Assembly: GCA_903915625.1 (NCBI GenBank)
Contig: CAIWTN010000207.1
Location: 1 to 36,305, forward strand
Reading direction: 5' to 3'
Source: an uncultured Pseudomonadota bacterium
GTDB taxonomy: Bacteria; Bdellovibrionota_B; Oligoflexia; Oligoflexales; CAIYRB01
DNA length: 36,305 nt
The notes under the pieces are model-generated. The model had not been told where the DNA came from and did no database searches. It worked only from the letters and a program-made list of their open reading frames with translations. Made by a program: the position numbers and the translations under genes. This document shows positions 1 to 8,004 of this stretch, in pieces (the first letter of the stretch is position 1; each line of letters starts with the position of its first letter).

Positions 1-1107
1 CATCAACTCCCGAGTGGGATATTTCATGACGGCCAGGTCAGCGCCTTGGCTGCTGGAGTCGTGATCAATCCCGCACAACTAGTGATCGAGATGGCTAAAG
101 CTTCAGAATTTGGCGTAAAGCTGACGCCAAATCGCCTTTGGTTGTCTGGCCGCGCGCATGTGATCACACCCTGGCATATTTATTTAGACGAGCAGCGCGA
201 GAGCCGCAGTCACGGCGCCATCGGCACCACCAAGCGGGGCATCGGTCCAACTTATTCCGATAAAGCCGCACGCACTGGCCTGCGTTTAGGCCACTATGTT
301 AAGGCGGAGACGCGGACGCGCTGGGTTAAGCAGATGCGTGAGCTACATCCAGAATTCAACAAAGTTTGGGCTGACCGGTCTGAGGCATGGGCTGCATTTG
401 AAGCAGCGGCTGAGACACTGGCTCCATTTGTCACCGATGCGGAATCCAATATTAGAGCTGCTGCTCGCGAGTTCAAAAAGATTCTACTCGAGGGCGCCCA
501 GGGCGCATTGCTGGATATCGATCACGGCACATACCCTTACGTGACTAGCAGCACCACTGGGGCTGCTGGCGCCTGCCAAAGTATCGGTCTTTCACCGCAC
601 TTTATCGGCCAGCGACTTGGTATTGCTAAAGGCTACGTGACGCGCGTCGGTGCAGGACCGTTCCCAACAGAACTACACGACGAAGTAGGCAAGACTCTTG
701 CCGCCAAAGGCCAAGAATTTGGCGCCACCACTGGCCGCCCAAGGCGTGTTGGCTGGCTCGACGCGGTAGCTCTGCGCTATGTTGCCGAAGTTAATGGCCT
801 GAGCGGTGTCATTCTAAATAAAATGGACATCCTGACAGGTCTTAAAGAAGTGAAGATCGCGGTAGCATACCGCCATCCGCAACTTGGCGAGCTGCGTGAG
901 ATGCCGTGGGACACCGAGGTCCTCGAGGCATGTGAGCCCGTCTATATCAGCATGCCCGGCTGGCAAGATCAAGTCCCGAGCAGCGGCCGCATCAGCGATT
1001 TGCCGAAAGCAGCGCGTGATTTTGTCGCCGCGGTTGAAGAACACATCGGCACACCAGTGCTCATGGTCGGTACCGGACCCAACCGAAGCGATGCCCTTTA
1101 TCGCTGA
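1..1107 (+). CDS. purA: Adenylosuccinate synthetase, 5' end outside the window
   Basis: This enzyme makes adenylosuccinate from IMP, aspartate and GTP, the first committed step to AMP, in the cytoplasm. The reading frame is open from base 1, where it reads HQLPSGIFHDG, the conserved PurA segment after the IMP/GTP loops, so the start and the N-terminal GTP loop are missing. Later landmarks are GTTKRGIGPTY, the EGAQGALLDIDHGTYPYVTS block, TRVGAGPFPTEL, EFGATTGRPRR and the guanine-binding NKMDIL segment. It ends with GTGPNRSDALYR, like other PurA proteins. A TTG at position 46 is not the real start because the homology continues upstream of it. A small unrecognised gene follows 26 bases downstream on the same strand. 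Identity is essentially certain from the motifs. Confidence 0.97.
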   Translation, partial: HQLPSGIFHDGQVSALAAGVVINPAQLVIEMAKASEFGVKLTPNRLWLSGRAHVITPWHIYLDEQRESRSHGAIGTTKRGIGPTYSDKAARTGLRLGHYVKAETRTRWVKQMRELHPEFNKVWADRSEAWAAFEAAAETLAPFVTDAESNIRAAAREFKKILLEGAQGALLDIDHGTYPYVTSSTTGAAGACQSIGLSPHFIGQRLGIAKGYVTRVGAGPFPTELHDEVGKTLAAKGQEFGATTGRPRRVGWLDAVALRYVAEVNGLSGVILNKMDILTGLKEVKIAVAYRHPQLGELREMPWDTEVLEACEPVYISMPGWQDQVPSSGRISDLPKAARDFVAAVEEHIGTPVLMVGTGPNRSDALYR

Positions 1108-1133
1108 GACCACGGCGAGATATTAGTGATCTT

Positions 1134-1373
1134 ATGTCTGCGCTAGATGCATTTACCCGGACGCGACTCATCCGCTTCGTGTCGGCCTTCAAGGCCGATC
1201 ACGGGCGCGACGCATCGGAGCGCGACCTCACCGATGCTGGTTTTACCGCGGCAGTCATTGACCGGCTGGTTCGAGATGGTGCCCTAACAAAGTACCAAGT
1301 CACAGCAGGCACCGGTAGCCGCGAGAATCGTTACAAGCTCGGCCAGGACCCGTCGACATGGCGGCGAGTCTAG
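1134..1373 (+). CDS. Small hypothetical protein downstream of purA
   Basis: This encodes a 79-residue soluble protein with no signal peptide or membrane segment. It is rich in Arg and Asp and predicted mostly helical, with a TRLIRFVSAFKADHGRDASERDLTDAGF stretch (residues 8-35) and a GALTKYQV turn. The size and pattern recall a small winged-helix-like fold, but I do not recognise the family. It begins 26 bases after purA on the same strand, so it is probably cotranscribed. No strong Shine-Dalgarno sequence is visible. Its stop is only 18 bases from the stop of the convergent lipoprotein gene. The call as a gene rests on position and unremarkable amino-acid composition. Confidence 0.6.
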   Translation: MSALDAFTRTRLIRFVSAFKADHGRDASERDLTDAGFTAAVIDRLVRDGALTKYQVTAGTGSRENRYKLGQDPSTWRRV

Positions 1374-1391
1374 CCGAGCTTAAACTTACGT

Positions 1392-2525
1392 TTAGCCTTG
1401 CGATGGTTCCGCATCGCTGGTCTCTTGACCCTGACCAGCGCGCTCATCAGCGTCTAGCTTGCCGTCCTTGTTCTTGTCTTTGCCGAAACCGGAATGAATT
1501 TTCATATTCTTGAGAAGCTTCTTCATAATCTCGCTATTATTAGTCCGGTTGATGTACATGGTTCCTTCCGCATCAACCAGTGCAGTATCGAGATCGATAC
1601 CCTCGAACCATTTCCCGATGTTGAAATCGACGATGAGACTATTGTCTTCGCCCGTCTTCACCGCCGCTCCTTTTTCACCCGCAATCCGGAAATTCAAGGC
1701 AACACTCCACTCGATTTCCACCGGAATGATCGCGCCGTCATTTTTAGTGAAGTTACCTTTCATGGCAAAAACATGTCCCAGAAGTGGATCCGATTCTGGC
1801 GCACCAAAGTTACGCAGCATCTGGAATTCTACCCGCTTGTAGCTACCATCGACTAAATCGACTTTGGGAGCTTCGCCTTCGATTTTTTTCAGTACTGCAT
1901 CGTAGACGTAAGGACCGACGAACTTCGTGCTTTTGTCTTGCTTTAGGCCCTTTTCAAGCCGCTCCTTCTCGCGACCTTTGAGGTCTTCAAGTTTTTCTTT
2001 TACCTTCGCCCGCTCCGCTTCCTTCTTAAATCGCTGTCCGTTTGGTGGCGGTGGCGGCAGAGGCTGCCCGCCAGTTGGGTCTAGTAAGTTTGTGGACGAT
2101 GACGACAGGTCACCAATAAGACGATCGAGGGTCGATACCGCTGTCTTCTCGTCAGCGATTTCAGACTTTTCTAGCTCCTTCTCGCCTTCCTTCTGATCTC
2201 TCTCAGCTTTCATTCTGATCTTACCAATGTTGAACTTGGCGTAGTTCAGCGACAGCTTATCGTTGATCTCGATGCTAGTTGCAGGCGTTGCAGACTCTGG
2301 AGCTGCTCCAGCATCGACGAGTGGAAGACTGCTATCACTCGGGGCGCCGAAGGTTGAGGCAAATAGTAAAGCGACGCTGGTCATTGCTCCGGTCGAGTCA
2401 GATGGTTTTGATTCTTCGAGCGCAGCCATTTCAGAAGTGGCTGCATCTTTTGCACTTTGGGTTAGGCCGCAACCGGCTATCAAACCAAATACGACGAGCG
2501 AGGTTAAATTACTTCGTGTGCGCAT
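1392..2525 (-). CDS. Lipoprotein with proline run and C-terminal EF-hand loop
   Basis: This 377-residue exported lipoprotein has an N-terminal signal ending in the lipobox LIAGC (Cys at about residue 19). A low-complexity region follows, then a highly charged Lys/Glu helix (about residues 105-125), a proline run LPPPPPNGQ near residue 155, a second charged helix and a globular beta-rich C-terminal half. Near the C-terminus, DKNKDGKLDADE (about residues 350-361) fits the 12-residue EF-hand calcium loop, with D1, N3, D5, G6 and E12 in place. The start is supported by AGGGGAG eight bases upstream. I do not recognise the family. Calcium binding is inferred from the loop alone. The lipoprotein at the window's right end has a similar layout (lipobox, acidic stretch, poly-Pro). 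Confidence 0.85.
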   Translation of the reverse strand: MRTRSNLTSLVVFGLIAGCGLTQSAKDAATSEMAALEESKPSDSTGAMTSVALLFASTFGAPSDSSLPLVDAGAAPESATPATSIEINDKLSLNYAKFNIGKIRMKAERDQKEGEKELEKSEIADEKTAVSTLDRLIGDLSSSSTNLLDPTGGQPLPPPPPNGQRFKKEAERAKVKEKLEDLKGREKERLEKGLKQDKSTKFVGPYVYDAVLKKIEGEAPKVDLVDGSYKRVEFQMLRNFGAPESDPLLGHVFAMKGNFTKNDGAIIPVEIEWSVALNFRIAGEKGAAVKTGEDNSLIVDFNIGKWFEGIDLDTALVDAEGTMYINRTNNSEIMKKLLKNMKIHSGFGKDKNKDGKLDADERAGQGQETSDAEPSQG

Positions 2526-2872
2526 GAGTTGTACTCCCCTTAATCGTTACCATGGTACTAATGCGGAACTACCTGTCCGCCACCTTGAGACGCCTTATTC
2601 GGCACAGGCGGCACAGTCATTTAGATAAAAAAAAATAAATCAGCAGTGTCTGCTGTTTACGAGAACAGACCGCAAAAGCCCAAAAAGCAATCGACCCAAA
2701 TGATTAGCAAAATTCCCTAATCTTTTTGTTTCAAGGCAGCGGTTTTGCTCAAGTATTCACAAAGAGCTCCGAATCATTTCTCGCCGCTTACTGGCCTCGA
2801 CAGATATCGCGACCTTAAGTAGTCTGACTTCCCAGAGATTGTTGGATCTTCCTTTAGACCGGAGACTCCCTA
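2526..2872. other. Intergenic region between divergent lipoprotein and peroxidase genes
   Basis: This 347-base stretch contains no credible gene. It must hold the promoters for both divergent neighbours. It is AT-rich around 2628-2640 (an A-run) and has a small perfect hairpin CAGCA-gtgtc-TGCTG at 2641-2655. I could not assign -35/-10 boxes with confidence. The ribosome binding site of the peroxidase gene is a GGAG about nine bases before the ATG at 2873. Confidence 0.5.
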
Positions 2873-3901
2873 ATGAAGCACGCCCTAGGCTCAGCCATCC
2901 TGATCAGTTCTGTCGCACTGTCGATGACGGCTGCCAAGCCAAGATCAGAGCCGATCACTCCGATTGAAGCAGTAAAAGTCACAAACCCAGCAAAAGTTTC
3001 ACTCGGCACGATGTTATATTTCGAGCCTCGCCTCTCGAAGTCGGGGTCCATCTCGTGCAACTCTTGTCATAACTTAATGACGAGTGGAGCCGACAATCTA
3101 CCAAGCTCCATAGGCCACGGCTGGCAGCTTGGTCCTATCAACTCGCCCACCGTATTCAACTCAAAATATAACCTAGCCCAATTTTGGGACGGTCGCGCAA
3201 AAGACCTCAGCGAGCAAGCGGGCGGTCCTATCGCAAATCCAGGCGAAATGGGATCTACGCATGAGCTAGCTACGGAAACTTTGCAATCGATTCCAGAGTA
3301 CCGAGCACTGTTCAAGAAAGTATACGGTACAGACAAGGTAAATATTGCTAACGTGCAAGATGCAATCGCTGCCTTTGAAGAGACCCTGGTGACGCCTAAT
3401 TCACGCTTTGACCAATGGCTGAAAGGTAGTGACAAGGCCCTAACTGCGACAGAGCTCCGCGGTTACGAAACATTTAAAAACAAAGGCTGCGTCGCCTGCC
3501 ACAGCGGCCCTGGCGTCGGCGGCGGCATGTACCAAAAGTTTGGTTTAGTAAAACCATACGCTGGAAATGACCATCCTGGCGCACAGGTCGGTCGCTTTGC
3601 CGTGACGAAAAACGAAACTGACAAGTTTGTCTTCAAAGTTCCACTGCTGCGTAACATCGAACTAACTGCACCGTATTTCCATGATGGCTCGCATTGGACT
3701 CTCGAAGAGACGGTAAAAACTATGGCCAATGTCCAACTTGGTCAAACATTGACCGATGCTGAGGCCGGCGACATTGTTGCATTCCTCAAAACACTGACTG
3801 GTGAACGGCCGAAAATTTCCATGCCACTTCTGCCGCCGTCCACTAACACTACGCCGCACCCCGACCTCACCGTTGCGCCCAAGGCAGCAACTAGCGGCTA
3901 A
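2873..3901 (+). CDS. Periplasmic di-haem cytochrome c peroxidase (CcpA/MauG family)
   Basis: This is a 342-residue exported protein. Family members reduce hydrogen peroxide to water in the periplasm using electrons from c-type cytochromes. The N-terminus is a Sec signal peptide (Lys then a hydrophobic run, ending near SMTAA). Two haem-attachment motifs are visible: CNSCH (Cys62, Cys65, His66) and CVACH (Cys206, Cys209, His210), the spacing expected for a two-domain peroxidase. Between them are LGTMLYFEPRLSKSGSISC, FWDGRAKDLSEQA and the NPGEMG segment typical of bacterial CcpAs. PYFHDGSHWTLEETV near the C-terminus is also typical. The length fits the family (about 320-350). It stands alone, followed by a strong hairpin. 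MauG-like enzymes with other substrates share the same domains and cannot be excluded. Confidence 0.93.
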   Translation: MKHALGSAILISSVALSMTAAKPRSEPITPIEAVKVTNPAKVSLGTMLYFEPRLSKSGSISCNSCHNLMTSGADNLPSSIGHGWQLGPINSPTVFNSKYNLAQFWDGRAKDLSEQAGGPIANPGEMGSTHELATETLQSIPEYRALFKKVYGTDKVNIANVQDAIAAFEETLVTPNSRFDQWLKGSDKALTATELRGYETFKNKGCVACHSGPGVGGGMYQKFGLVKPYAGNDHPGAQVGRFAVTKNETDKFVFKVPLLRNIELTAPYFHDGSHWTLEETVKTMANVQLGQTLTDAEAGDIVAFLKTLTGERPKISMPLLPPSTNTTPHPDLTVAPKAATSG

Positions 3902-3916
3902 TTTTTATGTAATGCT

Positions 3917-3955
3917 ATGCCGGCCGATGATTCCCGAGGGGTCATCGGCCGGCAT
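3917..3955 (+). terminator. Hairpin terminator after the peroxidase gene
   Basis: A perfect 14-base-pair inverted repeat (ATGCCGGCCGATGA, 3917-3930, with its complement at 3942-3955) closes an 11-base loop. It is followed on the plus strand by TATGTTTT. It sits 16 bases after the peroxidase stop. It could also stop transcription from the convergent gene ending at 4030, but there is no T-run on that side. Confidence 0.8.
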
Positions 3956-4029
3956 TATGTTTTCAGCCGTTTTCGCTAACGAAAAAGGACTGGAAAGGAT
4001 ACGGGTCAGCAAAAAATGGTATCGCTCAC

Positions 4030-4512
4030 CTAGTGCGCAACATCAAGCGGCTTATCACTCTCAACTTGAAGTTGCAGCCCCTCAGTGACACCAGCGATCG
4101 CTTCAGCAATCACCGTAATTGGCGCCAGATCTTTAATCGGATAAAGGAACGGCGTATCTGGACTTACCCGAACATACTGGACCCTCTCCGAATTTTGATC
4201 GAAGATTGCGAGCCGCAAGGATCTGATCATACCTTGATTTAAATTGACCGGCATAAACCGCAGCGTCTGTGGCATGTCGGTGCCAGTTAATACGACTCTT
4301 GACGTTAACGGCACGTAAGTCGTGGCAGGTCGGGGCATGGTGACGTTTTTACCCTTGGGCAATCGCTCGAGGCTAAAGCCGGAGGGAGATTGGCTAGCAG
4401 CATGCGTTATTTTTTTCGCTGACTTAGCAAACGCGGGTCTTATCAGAGCTGCATCGACTAAGGCAGCACCGATAAAAGCAGCACCGATAAAAGCAGCTTG
4501 TTTGACCCGCAT
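4030..4512 (-). CDS. Small exported protein of unknown function
   Basis: This 160-residue protein has a signal peptide built partly from a repeated AAFIG unit (residues 7-16), ending near RPAFA. The mature part (about 130 residues) is predicted beta-rich, with YVPLTSRVVL, LRLAIFD and YVRVSPDTPFLYP strands and no cysteines. I do not recognise it. The beta pattern could fit a small periplasmic beta-sandwich protein. The signal-peptide repeat is mirrored in the DNA as a perfect 15-base tandem duplication at 4463-4492. It is convergent with the peroxidase gene and divergent from pilT. Confidence 0.7.
   Translation of the reverse strand: MRVKQAAFIGAAFIGAALVDAALIRPAFAKSAKKITHAASQSPSGFSLERLPKGKNVTMPRPATTYVPLTSRVVLTGTDMPQTLRFMPVNLNQGMIRSLRLAIFDQNSERVQYVRVSPDTPFLYPIKDLAPITVIAEAIAGVTEGLQLQVESDKPLDVAH
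4463..4492. repeat. 15-bp tandem duplication inside a signal-peptide coding region
   Basis: The unit GCAGCACCGATAAAA occurs at 4463-4477 and again at 4478-4492, followed by a further GCAGC. On the minus strand each unit adds five residues to the hydrophobic core of the signal peptide of the gene at 4030-4512. The perfect identity suggests a recent replication-slippage event. Confidence 0.85.
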
Positions 4513-4742
4513 GCTGGATGCCTCGCATGAGTCCAGCGACGGCCGGCTCTCTTAAAATTGTAAGATTATAGCCTTAATGTCGCAAGAATTATGTCTGCAG
4601 CGAGAATCGGTCGCCGCCACACCGCCCAGTAATCAAAGCATATTTCGATGTACTTTCAAAAATCGACCAAATATTGCTAAGTTTTTTTTAGCTAACTCAG
4701 GTCACCGACTAAGCCGAGACACTAGTTAGAGCCTCATCCAGT

Positions 4743-4748
4743 GGAGGT
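4743..4748 (+). promoter_or_regulatory. Ribosome binding site that decides a TTG start for pilT
   Basis: GGAGGT at 4743-4748 is a near-perfect Shine-Dalgarno sequence. It is positioned to serve TTG at 4753 (four to five bases away). It overlaps the GTG at 4741, so that GTG cannot be its target. Confidence 0.7.
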
Positions 4749-4752
4749 CAGC

Positions 4753-5823
4753 TTGGATCTCGACCGCATTTTAAAAGTAGCCGTGCGCGGTGGCGCAAGC
4801 GATGTTTTGCTTAAAACAAATGGTTTACCGCGATTTCGCTTCAATGGCGACATTGTACAGTTAATCGACGGCAAAGAGATCACCAAAGAAATCATGGCAA
4901 TTTGGGTAGAGAAAGTGCTGCCTGAGCATTTGACCGAACGTCTTAAAGAGCGCGGCGACGTTGATTTCGCCTATCAATCGCCGGATGGCAACCGGTTTCG
5001 CGCGCATATTTTTCGCCAGCGCCAGACCTACAGCATAGTTCTGCGTGTTATCAACACTCACATTCGCACTATAGAAGAGCTGCAACTCCCGCGCGTCATA
5101 TCAAAATTGACCGATGAAAAAAGAGGTCTGATTTTAGTCACAGGCGCAACTGGCTCGGGAAAATCAACGACGCTTTCGGCGATGGTGCAGCGCATAAACT
5201 TAGAACGCCCAGCGCACATTGTGACTATCGAAGATCCGATTGAATCATTATTTGTAGATCAACAATCAACTATTCAGCAACGCGAGATTGGCGTCGACAC
5301 TGACTCATACTCCTCAGCACTTCAAAGTGCTCTACGCCAGAATCCGGACGTTATTTTGGTGGGTGAATTACGTGATCAAGCAACTATTGAAACTGCGCTG
5401 ATGGCGGCTGAAACGGGCCATCTCGTACTGTCGACGCTGCATACGAGCGATGCGTCCGAGACTCTGACACGACTGATTTCTCACTTCCCCCCACACCAGC
5501 ATCAGCTGTTGAGACAAATGATCGCGAGCACATTAGTCGCTGTTGTATCGCAACGTTTAGTACTTCGCCTTGATGGTAAAGCCCGCGTCGCGGCGCACGA
5601 AATCCTGATTAATAATGCCAGCGTTCGTGACGTGATGATGAAAAACGGTAGCTTCGATGATCTGCACACAATCATCAGCAAAGGTGAATCTTATGGGATG
5701 CTTACCTTCGACGACTCGCTATTTGCACTCTATCAGTCGGGAGCGATCAGCAAGGAACAAGCGCTCGCCCAAGCATCTCGCCGCGACAATATGAAGCTCA
5801 AGATGCGAGGGGTTGGTACTTAA
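4753..5823 (+). CDS. pilT: Type IV pilus retraction ATPase PilT
   Basis: PilT is the hexameric cytoplasmic ATPase that pulls type IV pili back, driving twitching and DNA uptake. From TTG at 4753 the protein is 356 residues, within the usual 340-370. It begins MDLDRILKVAVRGGASD, matching the usual MDI..LL....ASD start of PilT. A GTG at 4741 would add four residues but has no ribosome site of its own. The N-terminal PAS-like domain is followed by Walker A GATGSGKST (residues 131-139), an Asp box TIEDPIE, Walker B ILVGELRD and the His box HLVLSTLHTSD. The C-terminus lacks a clear AIRNLIRE motif: the aligned region reads GSFDDLHTIISKG. No other pilus gene is in the window. PilT rather than PilB fits the length and the lack of a zinc-binding cluster. 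Confidence 0.93.
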   Translation: MDLDRILKVAVRGGASDVLLKTNGLPRFRFNGDIVQLIDGKEITKEIMAIWVEKVLPEHLTERLKERGDVDFAYQSPDGNRFRAHIFRQRQTYSIVLRVINTHIRTIEELQLPRVISKLTDEKRGLILVTGATGSGKSTTLSAMVQRINLERPAHIVTIEDPIESLFVDQQSTIQQREIGVDTDSYSSALQSALRQNPDVILVGELRDQATIETALMAAETGHLVLSTLHTSDASETLTRLISHFPPHQHQLLRQMIASTLVAVVSQRLVLRLDGKARVAAHEILINNASVRDVMMKNGSFDDLHTIISKGESYGMLTFDDSLFALYQSGAISKEQALAQASRRDNMKLKMRGVGT

Positions 5824-5835
5824 GCGCCAATCAAA

Positions 5836-6915
5836 TTAGCGAATCTTGATTAGTAGTACCAACATCACCATCGTCAACATCACCTGCACTAAGGCAAAGC
5901 GCACCAGCACCTGCGTGTTGGACCAGCCTTTGTTGTGGCGGACATGATCGTGAAGAGGAAAGCGCACCGTGCGAAAGATAGCTATTTTGAAAAAGCGTAG
6001 CAGAGCCACCTTGATCAAACCCGTACCACCGTTCACTAGCAGTACGCCCGAAACAATGAAAATGATGAACGGATTACCGGCCTTGATCACAAAGACACCG
6101 AGCAAAAACCCAAGCGACCGCGATCCCGCATCACCCATAAGCAAACTACTGGGGTTGGCGTTGTACCAAAGGTATCCCATGATCGTTCCGACCAGCGAAA
6201 AGGCCATGATGCCCCAGATGGCTCCATCTGGGTAATGCGGCAGCAGCAGGTAGGACGAGATTTCTTTGTGACCCAAGATGAAATAAAGGAGCCCACCTAG
6301 GCTGGTAAAGGCGACCGCTGTCAGGGTCCCGGACAGCCCATCGACACCGTCGGTGCAGTTGGTAGAGTTGATCGCCGTCCAAATCAGTACCGTACCACTG
6401 AGGATAAACAGCCACGGTGGAACACTCATCGTCATCTTGGTAAACGGCAGCCAGATTTCCGCAGGTTGCGCCTCACACAGCATCGCGGATGCGACCACAG
6501 CTAGTACCACATCGATCAGCGCCTTCTTATACTCGCTCCAGGAGTTGATGGCGCGATCATCAAACCAGCCGGATAGCATGGCTAAAAAATTTAATAAGAT
6601 AGCTGCTAGAGCTTGCCGCGACGGGGGCAAAACCAATATTTCGATGATGGTAAATATGCTGACGAAAATAACTCCGGCACCAGTTGGCTTACCCTGAGCC
6701 GCAGAACTCTGTACAGCATGTGCCCGACCGCGGTCCCTCGGCAAATATTTTGCCAGCTTTGGTAGCAGTAGAAAGGTGACCAGCCAGCACAGCACGACGC
6801 TGAGCCCACCGAGGAATAAATGCGATGTCAGCAGGCGAAAAGGTCCGAAATACTTCTCAAGCAATTCGCCGATCCAAAATAACAAGCGGACCTCCGGGGC
6901 GGTATTTTTCTCCAT
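5836..6915 (-). CDS. MraY/WecA-family phospho-sugar transferase, atypical active-site motif
   Basis: This 359-residue integral membrane protein of about ten segments belongs to the family that moves a phospho-sugar from a UDP-sugar onto a polyprenyl phosphate. MraY makes lipid I for peptidoglycan; WecA-type enzymes start other glycans. Family motifs seen: GKPTGAG (about 75-81), DDR (119-121), NCTDGVDGLSG (Asp189, Asp192) and MGDAGS (Asp262). The last catalytic loop reads PLHDHVRHNKGW, so the middle His of the usual MraY PLHHH is Asp323 between His322 and His324. The gene is solitary, with no mur/fts neighbours, and convergent with pilT. I infer either a divergent MraY or a paralogue with a different role. 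The ATG at 6915 has little ribosome site in front of it. Confidence 0.85.
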   Translation of the reverse strand: MEKNTAPEVRLLFWIGELLEKYFGPFRLLTSHLFLGGLSVVLCWLVTFLLLPKLAKYLPRDRGRAHAVQSSAAQGKPTGAGVIFVSIFTIIEILVLPPSRQALAAILLNFLAMLSGWFDDRAINSWSEYKKALIDVVLAVVASAMLCEAQPAEIWLPFTKMTMSVPPWLFILSGTVLIWTAINSTNCTDGVDGLSGTLTAVAFTSLGGLLYFILGHKEISSYLLLPHYPDGAIWGIMAFSLVGTIMGYLWYNANPSSLLMGDAGSRSLGFLLGVFVIKAGNPFIIFIVSGVLLVNGGTGLIKVALLRFFKIAIFRTVRFPLHDHVRHNKGWSNTQVLVRFALVQVMLTMVMLVLLIKIR

Positions 6916-7045
6916 AGGATGGTATAACTATAATGCAATCAGCGAGATGAAGAAACAGTCCTGACGACTGGTTGTGCTTCTCAGCCGGTCCATGAGCTTT
7001 CATGAAGCTTTCTTTCTGGGACGTCGCTACATTGCTTTTTTTGAT

Positions 7046-7051
7046 GGAGGG
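7046..7051 (+). promoter_or_regulatory. Strong ribosome binding site selecting the start at 7058
   Basis: GGAGGG at 7046-7051 lies six bases before ATG 7058. Upstream in-frame starts (GTG 6974, ATG 6992) have no comparable site, so the shorter protein is favoured. Confidence 0.7.
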
Positions 7052-7057
7052 TCCCCG

Positions 7058-7432
7058 ATGCCAAATCCCACCCCGGAGCGGGTTGCCGTTTGCCTTACCC
7101 GCACGAAGAACGAAGTTTCTGAGCTGCTAGTTCAGCGTGAAGAGCACCGCCAAGGTGCCTCCGTAGGCCTTCCCGAGACAGAGATTTTGCCAAATGAGCA
7201 TCCCGCTGAGGCCGCCTGGCGACTGCTAAAAGATGCCTTTGACCGCGATAGCTGCCGCACGTTTCATAAGTTAGCTCAGGTCGCCACGGAAGACGGCGGC
7301 TACCACGTCTTTCAAACCGGCTTAGATGAGGAGCTACCGGAACCGGTAAGCCCGCTGATTTGGCTGGAGCAAGGCCTAGCTAAGGCCAAGCTAGATACGG
7401 CATGGCACCCAACTTTGACCAAGCTAAGGTAA
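7058..7432 (+). CDS. Degenerate Nudix-like protein
   Basis: From ATG 7058 this is 124 residues. The opening beta strand RVAVCLTRTKNEVSELLVQR resembles the first strands of the Nudix fold. GLPETEILPNEHPAEAAWRL (about residues 42-61) occupies the place of the Nudix box (LPGG...E...EAAxRELxEE). The spacing and the EAAxR core are kept, but the metal-binding REUXEE glutamates are mostly lost (RLLKDAF). I infer a catalytically inactive or altered Nudix-fold protein. No signal peptide or membrane segment is present. The thioesterase gene follows 22 bases downstream, so they are probably cotranscribed. An unrelated small alpha/beta protein is the alternative. Confidence 0.65.
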   Translation: MPNPTPERVAVCLTRTKNEVSELLVQREEHRQGASVGLPETEILPNEHPAEAAWRLLKDAFDRDSCRTFHKLAQVATEDGGYHVFQTGLDEELPEPVSPLIWLEQGLAKAKLDTAWHPTLTKLR

Positions 7433-7450
7433 TCACTAGCTAAGGTAATC
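7422..7450. repeat. 13-bp direct repeat spanning a stop codon
   Basis: AGCTAAGGTAATC occurs at 7422-7434 and again at 7438-7450, with three bases between. The first copy carries the TAA stop of the Nudix-like gene. The AAGG of the second copy may serve as ribosome site for the ATG at 7455. Confidence 0.75.
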
Positions 7451-7454
7451 CTCT

Positions 7455-7985
7455 ATGTATGTCTGGTTGCGTTTGCCCCGCATCATTGCCACGTCAACAC
7501 TGGCGCGTCGCTCCGACGCCATGGCTGAGGTGCGGACACCGCTGCGTGTGCTCCCTGGTGATGTCGATGCATTTCAGCATCTGAATAATGGCCGCTACCT
7601 GACCATCTGCGACATCGGGCGCTACGATTGGTCGGCACGTACCGGCATGCTGCAAGTATTTCGTAAGAATAATTGGTTTCCAATTATTGCTTCAGCGGCA
7701 GTGACCTTCCGCCGCTCGCTAGAGCTTTTCCAGAAGTTCGAGCTATCGACCAAGCTGATTTATTGGGACGAAAAGTGGTTCTACGTCGAACATTCCTTCA
7801 TTCGCGAAGAGTCTGTCTGTAGCCGCGTCCTCGTCAAAGGCGTGGTGCGCGATAAAAACAAACGCGCTATTTCGATGACTCAGATAGTCGATGCTTTAGG
7901 TGAGCAACAACGCCCTGTCCCCCCGCTCCCCGATATAGTTCGCGACTGGAATACGTGGGAAAAACAATTGATTCGCCACAAATGA
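7455..7985 (+). CDS. Hotdog-fold acyl-CoA thioesterase, THEM6-like
   Basis: This 176-residue protein belongs to the 4HBT / hotdog superfamily, which hydrolyses acyl-CoA or related thioesters. The hydrophobic, Arg-containing N-terminus (about 20 residues), then RVLPGDVDAFQHLNNGRYL and CDIGRYDWSARTGML, match the THEM6 branch, which has VLPTDxDxxxHxNNGRY. Asp37 and His43 of this block are the likely catalytic region. The middle strand FYVEHSFIREESVCSRVLVKG closes the hotdog sheet. ATG 7455 is preferred because THEM6-type proteins carry such an N-terminal extension; ATG 7521 would remove it. The natural substrate is unknown. It sits directly after the Nudix-like gene, and a shared hairpin separates it from convergent recA. 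Confidence 0.82.
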   Translation: MYVWLRLPRIIATSTLARRSDAMAEVRTPLRVLPGDVDAFQHLNNGRYLTICDIGRYDWSARTGMLQVFRKNNWFPIIASAAVTFRRSLELFQKFELSTKLIYWDEKWFYVEHSFIREESVCSRVLVKGVVRDKNKRAISMTQIVDALGEQQRPVPPLPDIVRDWNTWEKQLIRHK

Positions 7986-8004
7986 GCGGCTTAAGTTAAG
8001 AAAA

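Noticed and set aside
5829-5851. AATCAA/TTGATT stem between pilT and the MraY-like gene as a terminator
   Set aside because: The stem is short and AT-rich, with no T-run on either strand.
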